A stretch of DNA of 6,903 bases, from the NCBI GenBank assembly GCA_019241735.1, contig JAFAWN010000399.1, positions 1 to 6,903 of the forward strand, in the 5' to 3' direction. Under the pieces are notes generated by a model. It did no database searches, was not told where the DNA came from, and worked only from the letters and a program-made list of their open reading frames with translations. The stretch comes from Terriglobales bacterium. Its GTDB lineage: Bacteria; Acidobacteriota; Terriglobia; Terriglobales; Acidobacteriaceae. Made by a program: the position numbers and the translations under genes. This document shows, piece after piece, positions 1-6,276 of the stretch; the stretch's first letter is position 1; each line of letters opens with the position of its first letter.

Positions 1-1
1 G

Positions 2-1255
2 GCCGCGGTGGTGACTTTCCTTTCGGTCCGCGTTTCCGACAAGCCGGCCGATGCCGATCACCAGTACGGCCATGGCAAGGTCGAGAACTTCTCGGCATTC
101 ATCGAAACCGGGCTGCTGCTGCTGACCTGCGTGTGGATTGTTTACGAAGCAATTAAGCGCTTATTTTTTCACCACATTGAAATTGAGCCCGGCATCGCGG
201 CCTTCTTGGTGATGTTTTTCTCCATGGGGGTGGACTTTTGGCGCTCGCGCGCTCTGGGCCGGATTGCCGTGAAGTATGACAGCCAGGCGCTTGAAGCCGA
301 TGCTTTGCACTTCACGACCGACATTTGGACCAGTGGAGTGGTGGTGGTTGGGCTGGCGCTGGTTCTTGTGGGCCGCAGGTTAGGAATCCACTGGCTGCTC
401 GCCGCGGATCCGGTGGCGGCTGTCTTTGTCGCCGGGCTGGTGGTGTATGTGAGCTCGCGGCTGGCGCGCAAGACTGTGGACGCACTGCTGGATGCCGCGC
501 CCGGCGGCATTCGCATCAAGATTATCTCCGCTGTGTCGAAGGTCGATGGCCTGCTCGAAGTGAATCGAGTCCGCATCCGGCGCGCCGGTAACCGGTACTT
601 TGCCGATCTCTCCATCGGCCTGGCGCGCAACGTAACCTTCCAGCGCTCGGAGCAGGTGTCGGACGCGGTGACCGCAGCTGTGCGTAACATTTTGCCCGAT
701 GCAGATGTCGTGGTGCATTCCATCCCGCGCGCTCCCTACGCGGAAAATATTTTTGACCGGGTCCGCGCGGTTGCTACCCGCCATAACTACAACGTGCATG
801 ATGTCAGCGTGCAGGATTTAAGCGGCCATCTGCACGTAGAGCAGCACCTCGAACTGGATGAGCGCCTGAGTTTGAAAGAAGCGCACGATCATGTGACCGT
901 GCTGGAATCAGAAATCCGCCACGACGTCCCGGAAATTTCTTCCATCCTCACCCATATTGAAAGCGAGCCCTCGACCATCGAGCCGGGGGATGAAGTGCTG
1001 CGCGATGCCCGGCTGGAGAAGCGCCTCAAAGCAGTAATCGCAGAGTTCCCTGAAGTCCTGGACATGCACGATATCGAGATCAAGCGGGTGCGCGACCGCC
1101 TGTATGTTGCCTGCCACTGCACTTTTTCGGACGAGCTGCCGTTGTCGCGGGTGCATGACATCTCTACCCAGCTGGAGATTCGCTTTAAGCAGGAGGCGCC
1201 GGAATTGTTTCGCGTGCTCATCCACCCCGAACCCAGGACCGACAACAGAAGATGA
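2..1255 (+). CDS. Cation diffusion facilitator (CDF) family metal exporter, 5' partial
   Basis: Inner-membrane divalent-metal/proton antiporter of the CDF (ZitB/FieF) family. The frame is open to the window edge, so the first helices and the first metal-site motif are missing. Counting residues from the GTG at 8, HQYGHGKVE at 18-26 is the family loop motif, and H101 with D105 (HFTTD) is the helix-5 half of the transport metal site. Hydrophobic segments lie near 28-52, 62-78, 108-125 and 131-150, with the typical ADPVAA motif at 133-138. The cytoplasmic tail starts near 160. It is far longer than the usual single ZT-dimer domain: three similar alpha/beta modules occupy about 168-241, 246-321 and 334-409, each closing on a His near a Pro (H237, H316, H406). 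The metal cannot be assigned. The stop (TGA 1253-1255) sits inside an ATGA, suggesting coupling to the next gene. The family call is firm; the triple-module reading is my inference. Confidence 0.93.
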   Translation, partial: AAVVTFLSVRVSDKPADADHQYGHGKVENFSAFIETGLLLLTCVWIVYEAIKRLFFHHIEIEPGIAAFLVMFFSMGVDFWRSRALGRIAVKYDSQALEADALHFTTDIWTSGVVVVGLALVLVGRRLGIHWLLAADPVAAVFVAGLVVYVSSRLARKTVDALLDAAPGGIRIKIISAVSKVDGLLEVNRVRIRRAGNRYFADLSIGLARNVTFQRSEQVSDAVTAAVRNILPDADVVVHSIPRAPYAENIFDRVRAVATRHNYNVHDVSVQDLSGHLHVEQHLELDERLSLKEAHDHVTVLESEIRHDVPEISSILTHIESEPSTIEPGDEVLRDARLEKRLKAVIAEFPEVLDMHDIEIKRVRDRLYVACHCTFSDELPLSRVHDISTQLEIRFKQEAPELFRVLIHPEPRTDNRR

Positions 1256-2225
1256 CGGGGCGGGGTGGATCCTGATTCCGCATGACATAACTCGCCGCCC
1301 GCTACGCGGATATCTCTACATTGCTGCTGCAACTTTTCTATGGGGAGTGTCCGCAACTCTCGGACGTGCGGTCTTCACCGGGCAGCTCCCACTGGCAGGG
1401 GAATCCGCGCACCCGATCGAACCGATAATCCTTTCGCAGTGCCGCACGACTTTCTCGTTTCTTATATTGCTGGCCATTCTGTTGCCGAGGCGCGGCAGTA
1501 AACTGCGTTTACCCGCTGCGGACCTTGGCCGCACCCTGCTGCTGGGAGTATTCGGGGTCGCCGCGTCGAATTACCTTTACTATCTGGCAATTCAGAAAAC
1601 CAACGTGGCCACGGCCATCACCCTGCAATACACGGCGCCGGTCTGGGTTTTGCTCTACATGGTGATGCGGGGCAGAGAGCAGCTTTCGTGGCGGCGGGTG
1701 GGGGCGGTAATACTCGCCGTCTGCGGCATCGCTGTTGTGATAGGAGTGTTCAGCAAGGGTGCGCTCCGCCTCGACAGGATTGGCGTCATTGCGTCCGTGT
1801 TGGCGGCCTTCTCTTTCGCGTTTTATAACGTCGCCGGCCACGACATCCTCGAACGCTATGACCGTTGGACGGTGCTGCTCTACACAACATTCGGCGCGGC
1901 CTTATTTTGGATTATCGTTAATCCTCCGTGGAAAGTGGCGGTGATGCATTACAGCGGCGCCCAGTGGTTATTTTTGCTGATATTTGCCCTGGTCTCAGTG
2001 CTGGGCCCGTTTTCGCTGTACTTTGCCGGGTTGCAGCATTTGCCGCCAACCCGGGCGATTGTGACCAGTTGCCTGGAACCGGTATTTTCCATCCTGATTG
2101 CCGCTGTCGTCTTAGGCGAGCTGATGCGCCCGCTGCAAACCCTGGGAATTGTGATGGTTTTGGCGGCGATTATCGTGGTTCAGGCGTCGGATGCGAAACC
2201 GGAGCAAAGGAATGTGGTTGCGTAG
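1155..2225 (+). CDS. EamA/DMT-superfamily transporter, start codon unresolved
   Basis: Drug/metabolite transporter-superfamily permease with about ten hydrophobic helices in two EamA repeats. Repeat one runs from about 1308 (GYLYIAAATFLWG) and contains NVATAITLQYTAPVW. Repeat two contains LPPTRAIVTSCLEPVFS and the closing VLGE, both classic EamA signatures. The substrate cannot be predicted; relatives export amino acids or other metabolites. The transporter sequence itself begins near 1252-1310, but this frame has no ATG, GTG or TTG between 1155 and the middle of the first helix (GTG near 1341). The ATG at 1155 is the nearest upstream canonical start and is used here only for that reason. It would overlap the CDF gene by 101 bp and add an uncharacteristic Arg/Ser/Pro-rich N-terminus. 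An ATG at 1252, overlapping the CDF stop as ATGA, is in the wrong frame and ends at 1273-1275. One extra G in the 1257-1260 run would join it to the permease frame. Product call strong, start weak. Confidence 0.85.
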   Translation: MTSLPSWRFALSRRRRNCFACSSTPNPGPTTEDDGAGWILIPHDITRRPLRGYLYIAAATFLWGVSATLGRAVFTGQLPLAGESAHPIEPIILSQCRTTFSFLILLAILLPRRGSKLRLPAADLGRTLLLGVFGVAASNYLYYLAIQKTNVATAITLQYTAPVWVLLYMVMRGREQLSWRRVGAVILAVCGIAVVIGVFSKGALRLDRIGVIASVLAAFSFAFYNVAGHDILERYDRWTVLLYTTFGAALFWIIVNPPWKVAVMHYSGAQWLFLLIFALVSVLGPFSLYFAGLQHLPPTRAIVTSCLEPVFSILIAAVVLGELMRPLQTLGIVMVLAAIIVVQASDAKPEQRNVVA

Positions 2226-2329
2226 AGATAGGCTGTGCCTTCGTCTGGCGGCTTGATGGCGGACGCCACAGTCAAGAACTCTCCGGGCACTAACACGACT
2301 GTCCAGCCACAACCGCGAGAGATATCTCC

Positions 2330-3319
2330 TCAACCGTCCGACATTTCAAATCGTGGGGCGCATAAGGCTCCCAGGCGGAAATATCGCTCCGCTTTTTTCA
2401 CGTCGCTACTGATCTGCCGGCGCAACGCCTCGACTGAAGGAAATTTGATTTCGTCCCTCAAGCGGTTCAGAAACTCCACCTCCACCTCGGTTTCGGGACC
2501 CAGGTCGATGGGATGGAAGTTGAGCAAATGGGTTTCGATGGCGAAGGAATCTCCGCCGAACGTAGGCCGGTGCCCGACATTGGTTACGGAATTGAAGCAC
2601 TCGCCGCGTGTAAGATTCCCATCTGCCCGAATTCTCGTCCGGGTAATATAAACGCCGTCCCTGGGAACCATTTCGTCGTAACGAGCGAGATTGATGGTGG
2701 GAACCGTGTACTTCGACCCGAGCCCGCGCCCCTGCACCGGTTCTGACGTAATGCTGAATGGCCGCGCCAGCAAATGCCGCGCGCGATTGACCCGGCCCTG
2801 GCTAAGTAAAGAGCGGATGTGGCTGCTGGACACCGGTTCTCCGCGGAGCCGCATTTCGGGATATTCCGCAACTTCGAACCCCAGCAGCTTCCCAAGCTCG
2901 ATCAATGTAGCGACACTTCCCGCAGCTTTATGGCCGAAGTGAAAGTTATATCCCTCGTGCACCTCACGGGCCTGTAATCCCTTTTTAAGGATGTCTTCAG
3001 CAAACTCGCGGGGAGAGAGAAGCGATAAATCTCGCGTGAACGGAAGCAGCAATACGGCGTCGATCCCCAAGGGCGAGAGCAGACGAAGCTTTTCTGGGGT
3101 AGGGGTAAGCAGCTTGGGGCCCGTACCGGGGCGCAGGATGCGCGAAGGGTGCGGCTCAAAACATACCGCTACCGATTTGACCCCCTGCCGCCTGGCGCGC
3201 TCCGCGATCGTAGTGAGCACGCGGGTATGCGCCCGGTGCACTCCATCGAAGTTCCCCACGCTGACCAGCGTAGGGCCGAAGTCCTGGGGAATATCAGCGA
3301 TTTGGCGAAAGATCCGCAT
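2330..3319 (-). CDS. ribF: Bifunctional riboflavin kinase / FAD synthetase
   Basis: Cytoplasmic two-domain enzyme that phosphorylates riboflavin to FMN and then adenylylates FMN to FAD. It is 329 aa from the ATG at 3319, a normal family length. The N-terminal FAD synthetase (nucleotidyl transferase) domain shows GNFDGVHRAH at residues 22-31, the H57-containing EPHPS segment, GYNFHFGHKAAG at 123-134 and SSSHIRSLLSQGRV at 164-177. The C-terminal riboflavin kinase domain shows RPF at 186, PTINL at 207-211, DGVY at 221-224, NVGHRPTF at 247-254 and the probable catalytic base E262. An in-frame GTG at 3337 would add six residues. It has a better Shine-Dalgarno candidate (GGAAG about 7 nt upstream), whereas ATG 3319 gives the usual family N-terminus (MRIFRQIADIP). 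It is last in the minus-strand cluster and converges on the permease gene with a 104-nt gap that shows no clear terminator. Confidence 0.97.
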   Translation of the reverse strand: MRIFRQIADIPQDFGPTLVSVGNFDGVHRAHTRVLTTIAERARRQGVKSVAVCFEPHPSRILRPGTGPKLLTPTPEKLRLLSPLGIDAVLLLPFTRDLSLLSPREFAEDILKKGLQAREVHEGYNFHFGHKAAGSVATLIELGKLLGFEVAEYPEMRLRGEPVSSSHIRSLLSQGRVNRARHLLARPFSITSEPVQGRGLGSKYTVPTINLARYDEMVPRDGVYITRTRIRADGNLTRGECFNSVTNVGHRPTFGGDSFAIETHLLNFHPIDLGPETEVEVEFLNRLRDEIKFPSVEALRRQISSDVKKAERYFRLGALCAPRFEMSDG

Positions 3320-3414
3320 GGTTATTCGCGCACCCACTGGCTCGCTTCCGCGAACCGCTCACTTCAATTGAAAGATTTATGTCGTTATCAAGCAAGCGCG
3401 CGCTCCGCCCGCAC

Positions 3415-4188
3415 TCAAATCTCGAACTCCAACTTCATCCCGTCATACGAAAGCCGCACCTGCGGCGGCAAGGTCGCGTTGGTTGCATCGTGGGGCAGAT
3501 CGTGACAGATGTGGGTGAAGAAAGCCCGTCCGGGCTTTACCCGGTCCACAATGTGCAGCGATTTTTCAACCGTCGAATGCGTGGGGTGCGGAGTATGGCG
3601 CAGGGCGTCGAGAAACAGGATATCCAGATTCTGCAAGCGTTCAAAAGACTCTTCGGGAATCGAGCTGAAGTCGGTCAGTTAGGCGGCCAAGCCAAAGCGA
3701 TAGCCAACGATTTCAAGGTCGCCATGCAACACTTTGACCGGCTCGAACACTGCCTCAAAAAGCTCCACTGGACCGTCCAGAGGTTTCAGTTCGACCTGGG
3801 CCAGTCCGCCAAATTTGTATTTCGCTTCGAAGATGTAGCAGAACATGCGGCGAATGGTTTCTGTGGCTTCCGGCGTAGCGTACAGCGGAATCTTATACGG
3901 CCGCCTCCGAAAACTCAGCGGACGCAAGTCATCCAGCCCCAGAATGTGGTCGGCGTGGGCGTGGGTATAGAACACCGCGTCCAAGCTACGCATATTTTCA
4001 CGGATCGCCTGCTGCCGGAAGTCAGGGGTGGTATCGATCAAGACGACTTTGCCGCCATACTCGATCAAAATGGATGGGCGCGTGCGCCGGTCGCGTGGGT
4101 CCTCGGAGCGGCACACCGCGCATTGACAACCTATTGTGGGCACTCCCATGGAAGTGCCGCTCCCCAGAACGGTGAGCGTGGCTTTCAT
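3415..4188 (-). pseudogene. PhnP-like metallo-beta-lactamase-fold hydrolase, interrupted by in-frame TAA
   Basis: Metal-dependent hydrolase resembling PhnP-type phosphodiesterases, 257 codons if read through. The N-terminal part (residues 1-169) carries the Cys cluster C21-x-C23-x2-C26, which in PhnP forms a structural zinc site, the metal motif H76-x-H78-x-D80-H81, and H155. Codon 170 (3681-3679) is TAA exactly where relatives have Tyr in the YLTD motif. The same frame then continues with LTDFSSIPEE, LDALRHTPHPTH and FFTHICHD to a stop at 3415-3417. The premature stop therefore removes the bridging metal ligand D173 and the terminal His motifs (H198-H204, H226-H229), so the 169-aa product should not be catalytic. 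No frameshift is involved: one base change at 3679 (T to G or A on the plus strand) restores Tyr. The start ATG overlaps the upstream DUF1844 stop as ATGA, implying translational coupling. Substrate unknown. Recent mutation and sequencing error cannot be told apart here. Confidence 0.85.
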
Positions 4189-4775
4189 CTCTTACGAGCG
4201 GATACGCCGGCAGGGGTCTCAGGAGGACGTGAGAGCGCGTTCGTGACCTCGACATAGGCCATGCGAAGTTCGTAGAGGCAATTCTGCAAAAAATTCTGCT
4301 CGGCTGAGGTGAGGTTTCCCCTGGTCTTTTCGGCGAGCATCCCTAAAGTGTCAATCGTCTGCCTGGCGCCCAGCAGATCGACTCGCGGCTGGCCGCCTTC
4401 CTCTTGCATCAGCCCCAGTTGCATCATGGCAGACATGTACAACGACGCCAGAAAGCGCTCTATCGTTACTTCCATGTCTTTGGCAGAATGTCCGCTCAGT
4501 TCCACCCGCGCATCGAGGTCCTTTGAAGACTTCCGGTAAGCGTCGGCTTGCTGCTGTTGTTCGGCTGCGGTTGGCGCTGGCGGCATCGAGGGATCAAACG
4601 TGGCTGGAGATGAAGATGGAGGCGCGGACGCCGGGGTGGAAGCTACCGCGGGTTTGGGCGGTTCCGGCGAACTGGTCGAAATCTGCTCTTCGGAGACGTC
4701 TCTCCGCATCTCGCCCTCGGAGGTGAACAGCCGGCGATCCGTAACGGTAAAGCTATCTTGCTTGTTCTCAGCCAT
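4185..4775 (-). CDS. DUF1844 domain-containing protein of unknown function
   Basis: 196-aa cytoplasmic protein with no signal peptide or membrane helix. Residues 1-35 are polar. Residues 36-75 form a Pro/Ala/Ser-rich, probably disordered linker ending in a short Gln run. Residues about 100-180 form the helical DUF1844 domain, recognised by ERFLASLYMSAMMQLGLM, VDLLGARQTIDTLGML, EKTRGNLTSAEQNFLQ and LYELRMAYVEV. No catalytic motif is visible and the family has no established function that I know of. The start ATG at 4775 is well supported by AAGGAAGG immediately upstream, which overlaps the ygfZ stop. The gene's own stop overlaps the start of the PhnP-like hydrolase as ATGA. Such packing between YgfZ and the hydrolase indicates one polycistronic message and suggests, without proving, a link to their cofactor or metal biology. 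Confidence 0.92.
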   Translation of the reverse strand: MAENKQDSFTVTDRRLFTSEGEMRRDVSEEQISTSSPEPPKPAVASTPASAPPSSSPATFDPSMPPAPTAAEQQQQADAYRKSSKDLDARVELSGHSAKDMEVTIERFLASLYMSAMMQLGLMQEEGGQPRVDLLGARQTIDTLGMLAEKTRGNLTSAEQNFLQNCLYELRMAYVEVTNALSRPPETPAGVSARKR

Positions 4776-4777
4776 AA

Positions 4778-4785
4778 CCTTCCTT
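4778..4785 (-). promoter_or_regulatory. Strong ribosome binding site for the DUF1844 gene
   Basis: On the minus strand AAGGAAGG lies 2 nt before the ATG at 4775; its AGGA core is 5 nt from the start. Its first base is the last base of the ygfZ TGA stop (4787-4785), so ribosomes ending ygfZ terminate on top of this site. It fixes the DUF1844 start and favours coupled re-initiation. Confidence 0.7.
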
Positions 4786-5852
4786 CAATGTTTGAAAATA
4801 TCGGCCATCGGCAGGTTAATCACTACCGCGCTGCCGCCATCCATCGTAACTTCTGTCCCTGGGGCGGAAAATTCGCGCCGGATGTATCCCAACGCAATGG
4901 TTTGATCTCCAGAGGCCAAGGGGACGTTGGCGATGCTGGTGAGTTCGCCTATTTCCTTGCCATCAATTTTAATCCTGGCTCCGGGGGGTGGAGCTGGTAA
5001 CGCGCGCCCAACTTCGAAGCCTGCAAATTTGCGATGCACGTTGCCGCGCGAACGGATGCGTTCAACAATTTCCTGCCCGATATAGCAGCCTTTGGTGAAA
5101 TGCAGGGCGCGGTGCTGTTCCGTCTCCTGCGGCAAATCGCGGTCGCGGATATCCTGGCCATACCGCGGGATGCCGGAGGCGACGCGCAGCGACTCCAAAG
5201 CCTCAGCTTCGGCCGGAATTGCACCAGCTTGGAGGAGAGCGTTCCAAACTTCGTCCCTCTTTTTGGGCGCCATCCAAAACTCATAGCCTTCAATACTGGG
5301 GTTGTCGTTCCGGACGACGGTGATCTCGCCGTTTGCCAGACCGGCAACTTCCGATATGCCGAGCGGCGGCAGTTCTTCGGGGACAGTTAAACCCGCAGTT
5401 CGCATAACCTCTTTCGAGTCAGGGCCAGCGATACCGACAGTGCTCACTTCCGCGCTGGCGTCGGACACTTCGACATCGTCCATGATGATGTAGTGCTCGA
5501 AGATTCCCGTAATCTTCTCAAGTAGCTGAGACTTATCGGTGTCGAGCAGGAAGAACTCACCCTGGTTGTACGCATAGAGGTCCCCGAGAATGCGGCCCTG
5601 GGGGTTTAGCAAAAACGCATAAACTCCGCGACCGGGCGCAAGATCCCGGATGTTGTTGGTGACCATGCCGTTGAGCCAACGGACGCGGTCGCCACCGGTC
5701 ACATTGAGCTTCGCGCGCCCACTCAAGTCGTAAATTGCCGCCCCGGTCAAAAATGCCGCGAATTGCGCGCGAAAGTATCGACGGTCAGGGTTCGTGACCG
5801 CGTCCGGCGACGGCGGAGCGACTTGATTATCCGGAATTGCTGCCAAAGTCAT
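4785..5852 (-). CDS. ygfZ: YgfZ/GcvT-domain folate-binding protein (Fe-S cluster maintenance)
   Basis: 355-aa cytoplasmic protein related to the glycine-cleavage T-protein. In E. coli, YgfZ binds folate and supports synthesis or repair of certain Fe-S proteins. The diagnostic motif K254-GCYIGQE-261 is intact, including C256, the conserved family cysteine. The N-terminal folate-binding region is recognisable from YDLSGRAKLNVTGGDRVRWL, LNGMVTNN and GVYAFLLNPQGRILGD. The segment ESLRVASGIPRYGQD precedes the Cys motif, and the C-terminal barrel contains RKFAGFEV and ALGYIRREF. It is slightly longer than E. coli YgfZ (326 aa), with about 25 extra polar N-terminal residues. ATG 5852 has AGGA 6 nt upstream and a near-consensus promoter just beyond. 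It is first in the minus-strand cluster, 9 nt from the DUF1844 gene. It is not GcvT itself, because the KGCYIGQE signature separates the YgfZ group from aminomethyltransferases. Confidence 0.95.
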   Translation of the reverse strand: MTLAAIPDNQVAPPSPDAVTNPDRRYFRAQFAAFLTGAAIYDLSGRAKLNVTGGDRVRWLNGMVTNNIRDLAPGRGVYAFLLNPQGRILGDLYAYNQGEFFLLDTDKSQLLEKITGIFEHYIIMDDVEVSDASAEVSTVGIAGPDSKEVMRTAGLTVPEELPPLGISEVAGLANGEITVVRNDNPSIEGYEFWMAPKKRDEVWNALLQAGAIPAEAEALESLRVASGIPRYGQDIRDRDLPQETEQHRALHFTKGCYIGQEIVERIRSRGNVHRKFAGFEVGRALPAPPPGARIKIDGKEIGELTSIANVPLASGDQTIALGYIRREFSAPGTEVTMDGGSAVVINLPMADIFKH

Positions 5853-5858
5853 GCGTAT

Positions 5859-5891
5859 TCCTGATTATACAAGCAGCAACGCGGAGGTGAA
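5859..5891 (-). promoter_or_regulatory. Predicted sigma-70-type promoter and RBS of the ygfZ cluster
   Basis: On the minus strand a perfect -10 hexamer TATAAT occupies 5869-5864, and a 4/6 -35 hexamer TTCACC occupies 5891-5886, separated by 16 bp. AGGA at 5862-5859 lies 6 nt before the ygfZ ATG. Transcription would start around 5858-5855, leaving a leader of only a few nucleotides that would lose the Shine-Dalgarno. Either the mRNA is nearly leaderless, or one of the two signals is fortuitous. Prediction by eye only. Confidence 0.45.
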
Positions 5892-5893
5892 CG

Positions 5894-5986
5894 ATGCGAA
5901 CCGGCGACTGCTACGCCGCAACGCGGGGACCGGTGCGCTTGACCGCTATCTTGTGCGGGCCGGCCGATGCCACCGCCGCCGGCTAA
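5894..5986 (+). CDS. Possible 30-aa small ORF or leader peptide
   Basis: The ATG at 5894 is preceded by GGAGGTGA (5883-5890), a near-perfect Shine-Dalgarno with 6 nt between GGAGG and the start, the best plus-strand one I noticed in the window. The product begins MRTGDCYAATRG and ends at TAA 5984-5986. It has two Cys and a short hydrophobic LTAIL stretch, but no recognised family. It has only two Leu codons, so it does not look like a leucine attenuator peptide. Two short hairpins lie within it: CGGCG/CGCCG at 5902-5918 and GCCGGC/GCCGGC at 5959-5983. No plus-strand promoter is evident upstream, and the ORF overlaps the minus-strand ygfZ promoter. It could be a chance ORF. Confidence 0.25.
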   Translation: MRTGDCYAATRGPVRLTAILCGPADATAAG

Positions 5987-6080
5987 CAAGCGTGACCCTT
6001 GCCCGTAGCTTCGAGAAAACCGTTCCGAGGCTGGGCCGCCGTTATACGGCCGCGTCGGCCCTGAAGGCAGTCTTCATGCT

Positions 6081-6116
6081 CCGAACGGCTCCGATTCCCC
6101 GAACGGCTCCGATTCC
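6081..6116. repeat. 18-bp perfect tandem duplication
   Basis: Two exact head-to-tail copies of CCGAACGGCTCCGATTCC occupy 6081-6098 and 6099-6116, followed by three more matching bases (CCG). The unit is a multiple of three, and in the 5851-6219 frame it would encode RTAPIP twice. It lies between hairpins in the non-coding region. A simple slippage duplication is the plainest explanation; a pair of binding sites is possible. Confidence 0.9.
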
Positions 6117-6124
6117 CCGTGGGG

Positions 6125-6147
6125 GCCTTGTAGCGCCGCTACGAGGC
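6125..6147 (+). other. Stable hairpin in the plus-strand leader region
   Basis: GCCTTGTAGC and GCTACGAGGC flank a 3-nt loop, forming a 10-bp stem. Position 5 pairs as U-G in plus-strand RNA but would be a C-A mismatch in minus-strand RNA, so the structure favours a plus-strand transcript. No U-tract follows, so it is not an intrinsic terminator. A weaker 5-6 bp hairpin (CTCCAG/TTGGAG) follows at 6161-6180. Confidence 0.5.
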
Positions 6148-6276
6148 ATCTCTACCACTGCTCCAGTCCGCTCTTTGGAGACGAAACCCAGTATGTTGAC
6201 GGCAAACTCTATATCTTAAAGTTATTAAGTTCCTAACCTGTTGATTCTACGTCCAGTGTGATATTTTCTAGCAACC

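Larger units (their letters stand above)
5853..6276. other. 424-nt divergent intergenic region between ygfZ and the dehydrogenase gene
   Basis: No recognisable protein family lies here on either strand. It contains the ygfZ promoter, a 30-codon ORF with a strong RBS, an 18-bp tandem duplication and several short hairpins (for example 6034-6051, 6125-6147 and 6161-6180). The composition changes along it: about 5870-6190 is GC-rich, while about 6200-6275 is AT-rich and probably holds the dehydrogenase promoter. TTGACG at 6196-6201 and TTGATT at 6241-6246 are possible -35 boxes, but neither has a convincing -10 at normal spacing. A plus-strand frame is open from 5851 to 6219 (122 codons), but it has no RBS and gives an Arg-rich, unrecognised product. 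Confidence 0.6.

Noticed and set aside
889..1356. 155-codon minus-strand frame (and similar ones at 169-723 and 380-799)
   Set aside because: Shadows of the CDF gene, with Ser/Arg-rich low-information translations.
2246..2268. TGGCG/CGCCA hairpin between the convergent permease and ribF genes, considered as a terminator
   Set aside because: Only 5 bp with a 13-nt loop and no T-tract on either strand.
3363..3372. TTCAATTGAA palindrome upstream of ribF
   Set aside because: A 10-bp palindrome is short enough to occur by chance and matches no operator I recognise.
3379..4257. 292-codon plus-strand open frame opposite the hydrolase gene
   Set aside because: It is entirely antisense to a recognisable MBL-fold gene whose motifs lie on the minus strand. 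Long antisense frames are common in GC-rich DNA and the product resembles nothing known.
6115..6124. CCCC-GT-GGGG inverted repeat
   Set aside because: The loop is too short unless the stem is reduced to 3 bp, and no U-tract follows; not a credible terminator.
5851..6219. 122-codon plus-strand open frame in the intergenic region
   Set aside because: No Shine-Dalgarno; it starts inside the ygfZ start codon on the opposite strand, and the product is Arg-rich with a repeat-derived RTAPIP doublet and no family. Kept only as a note.
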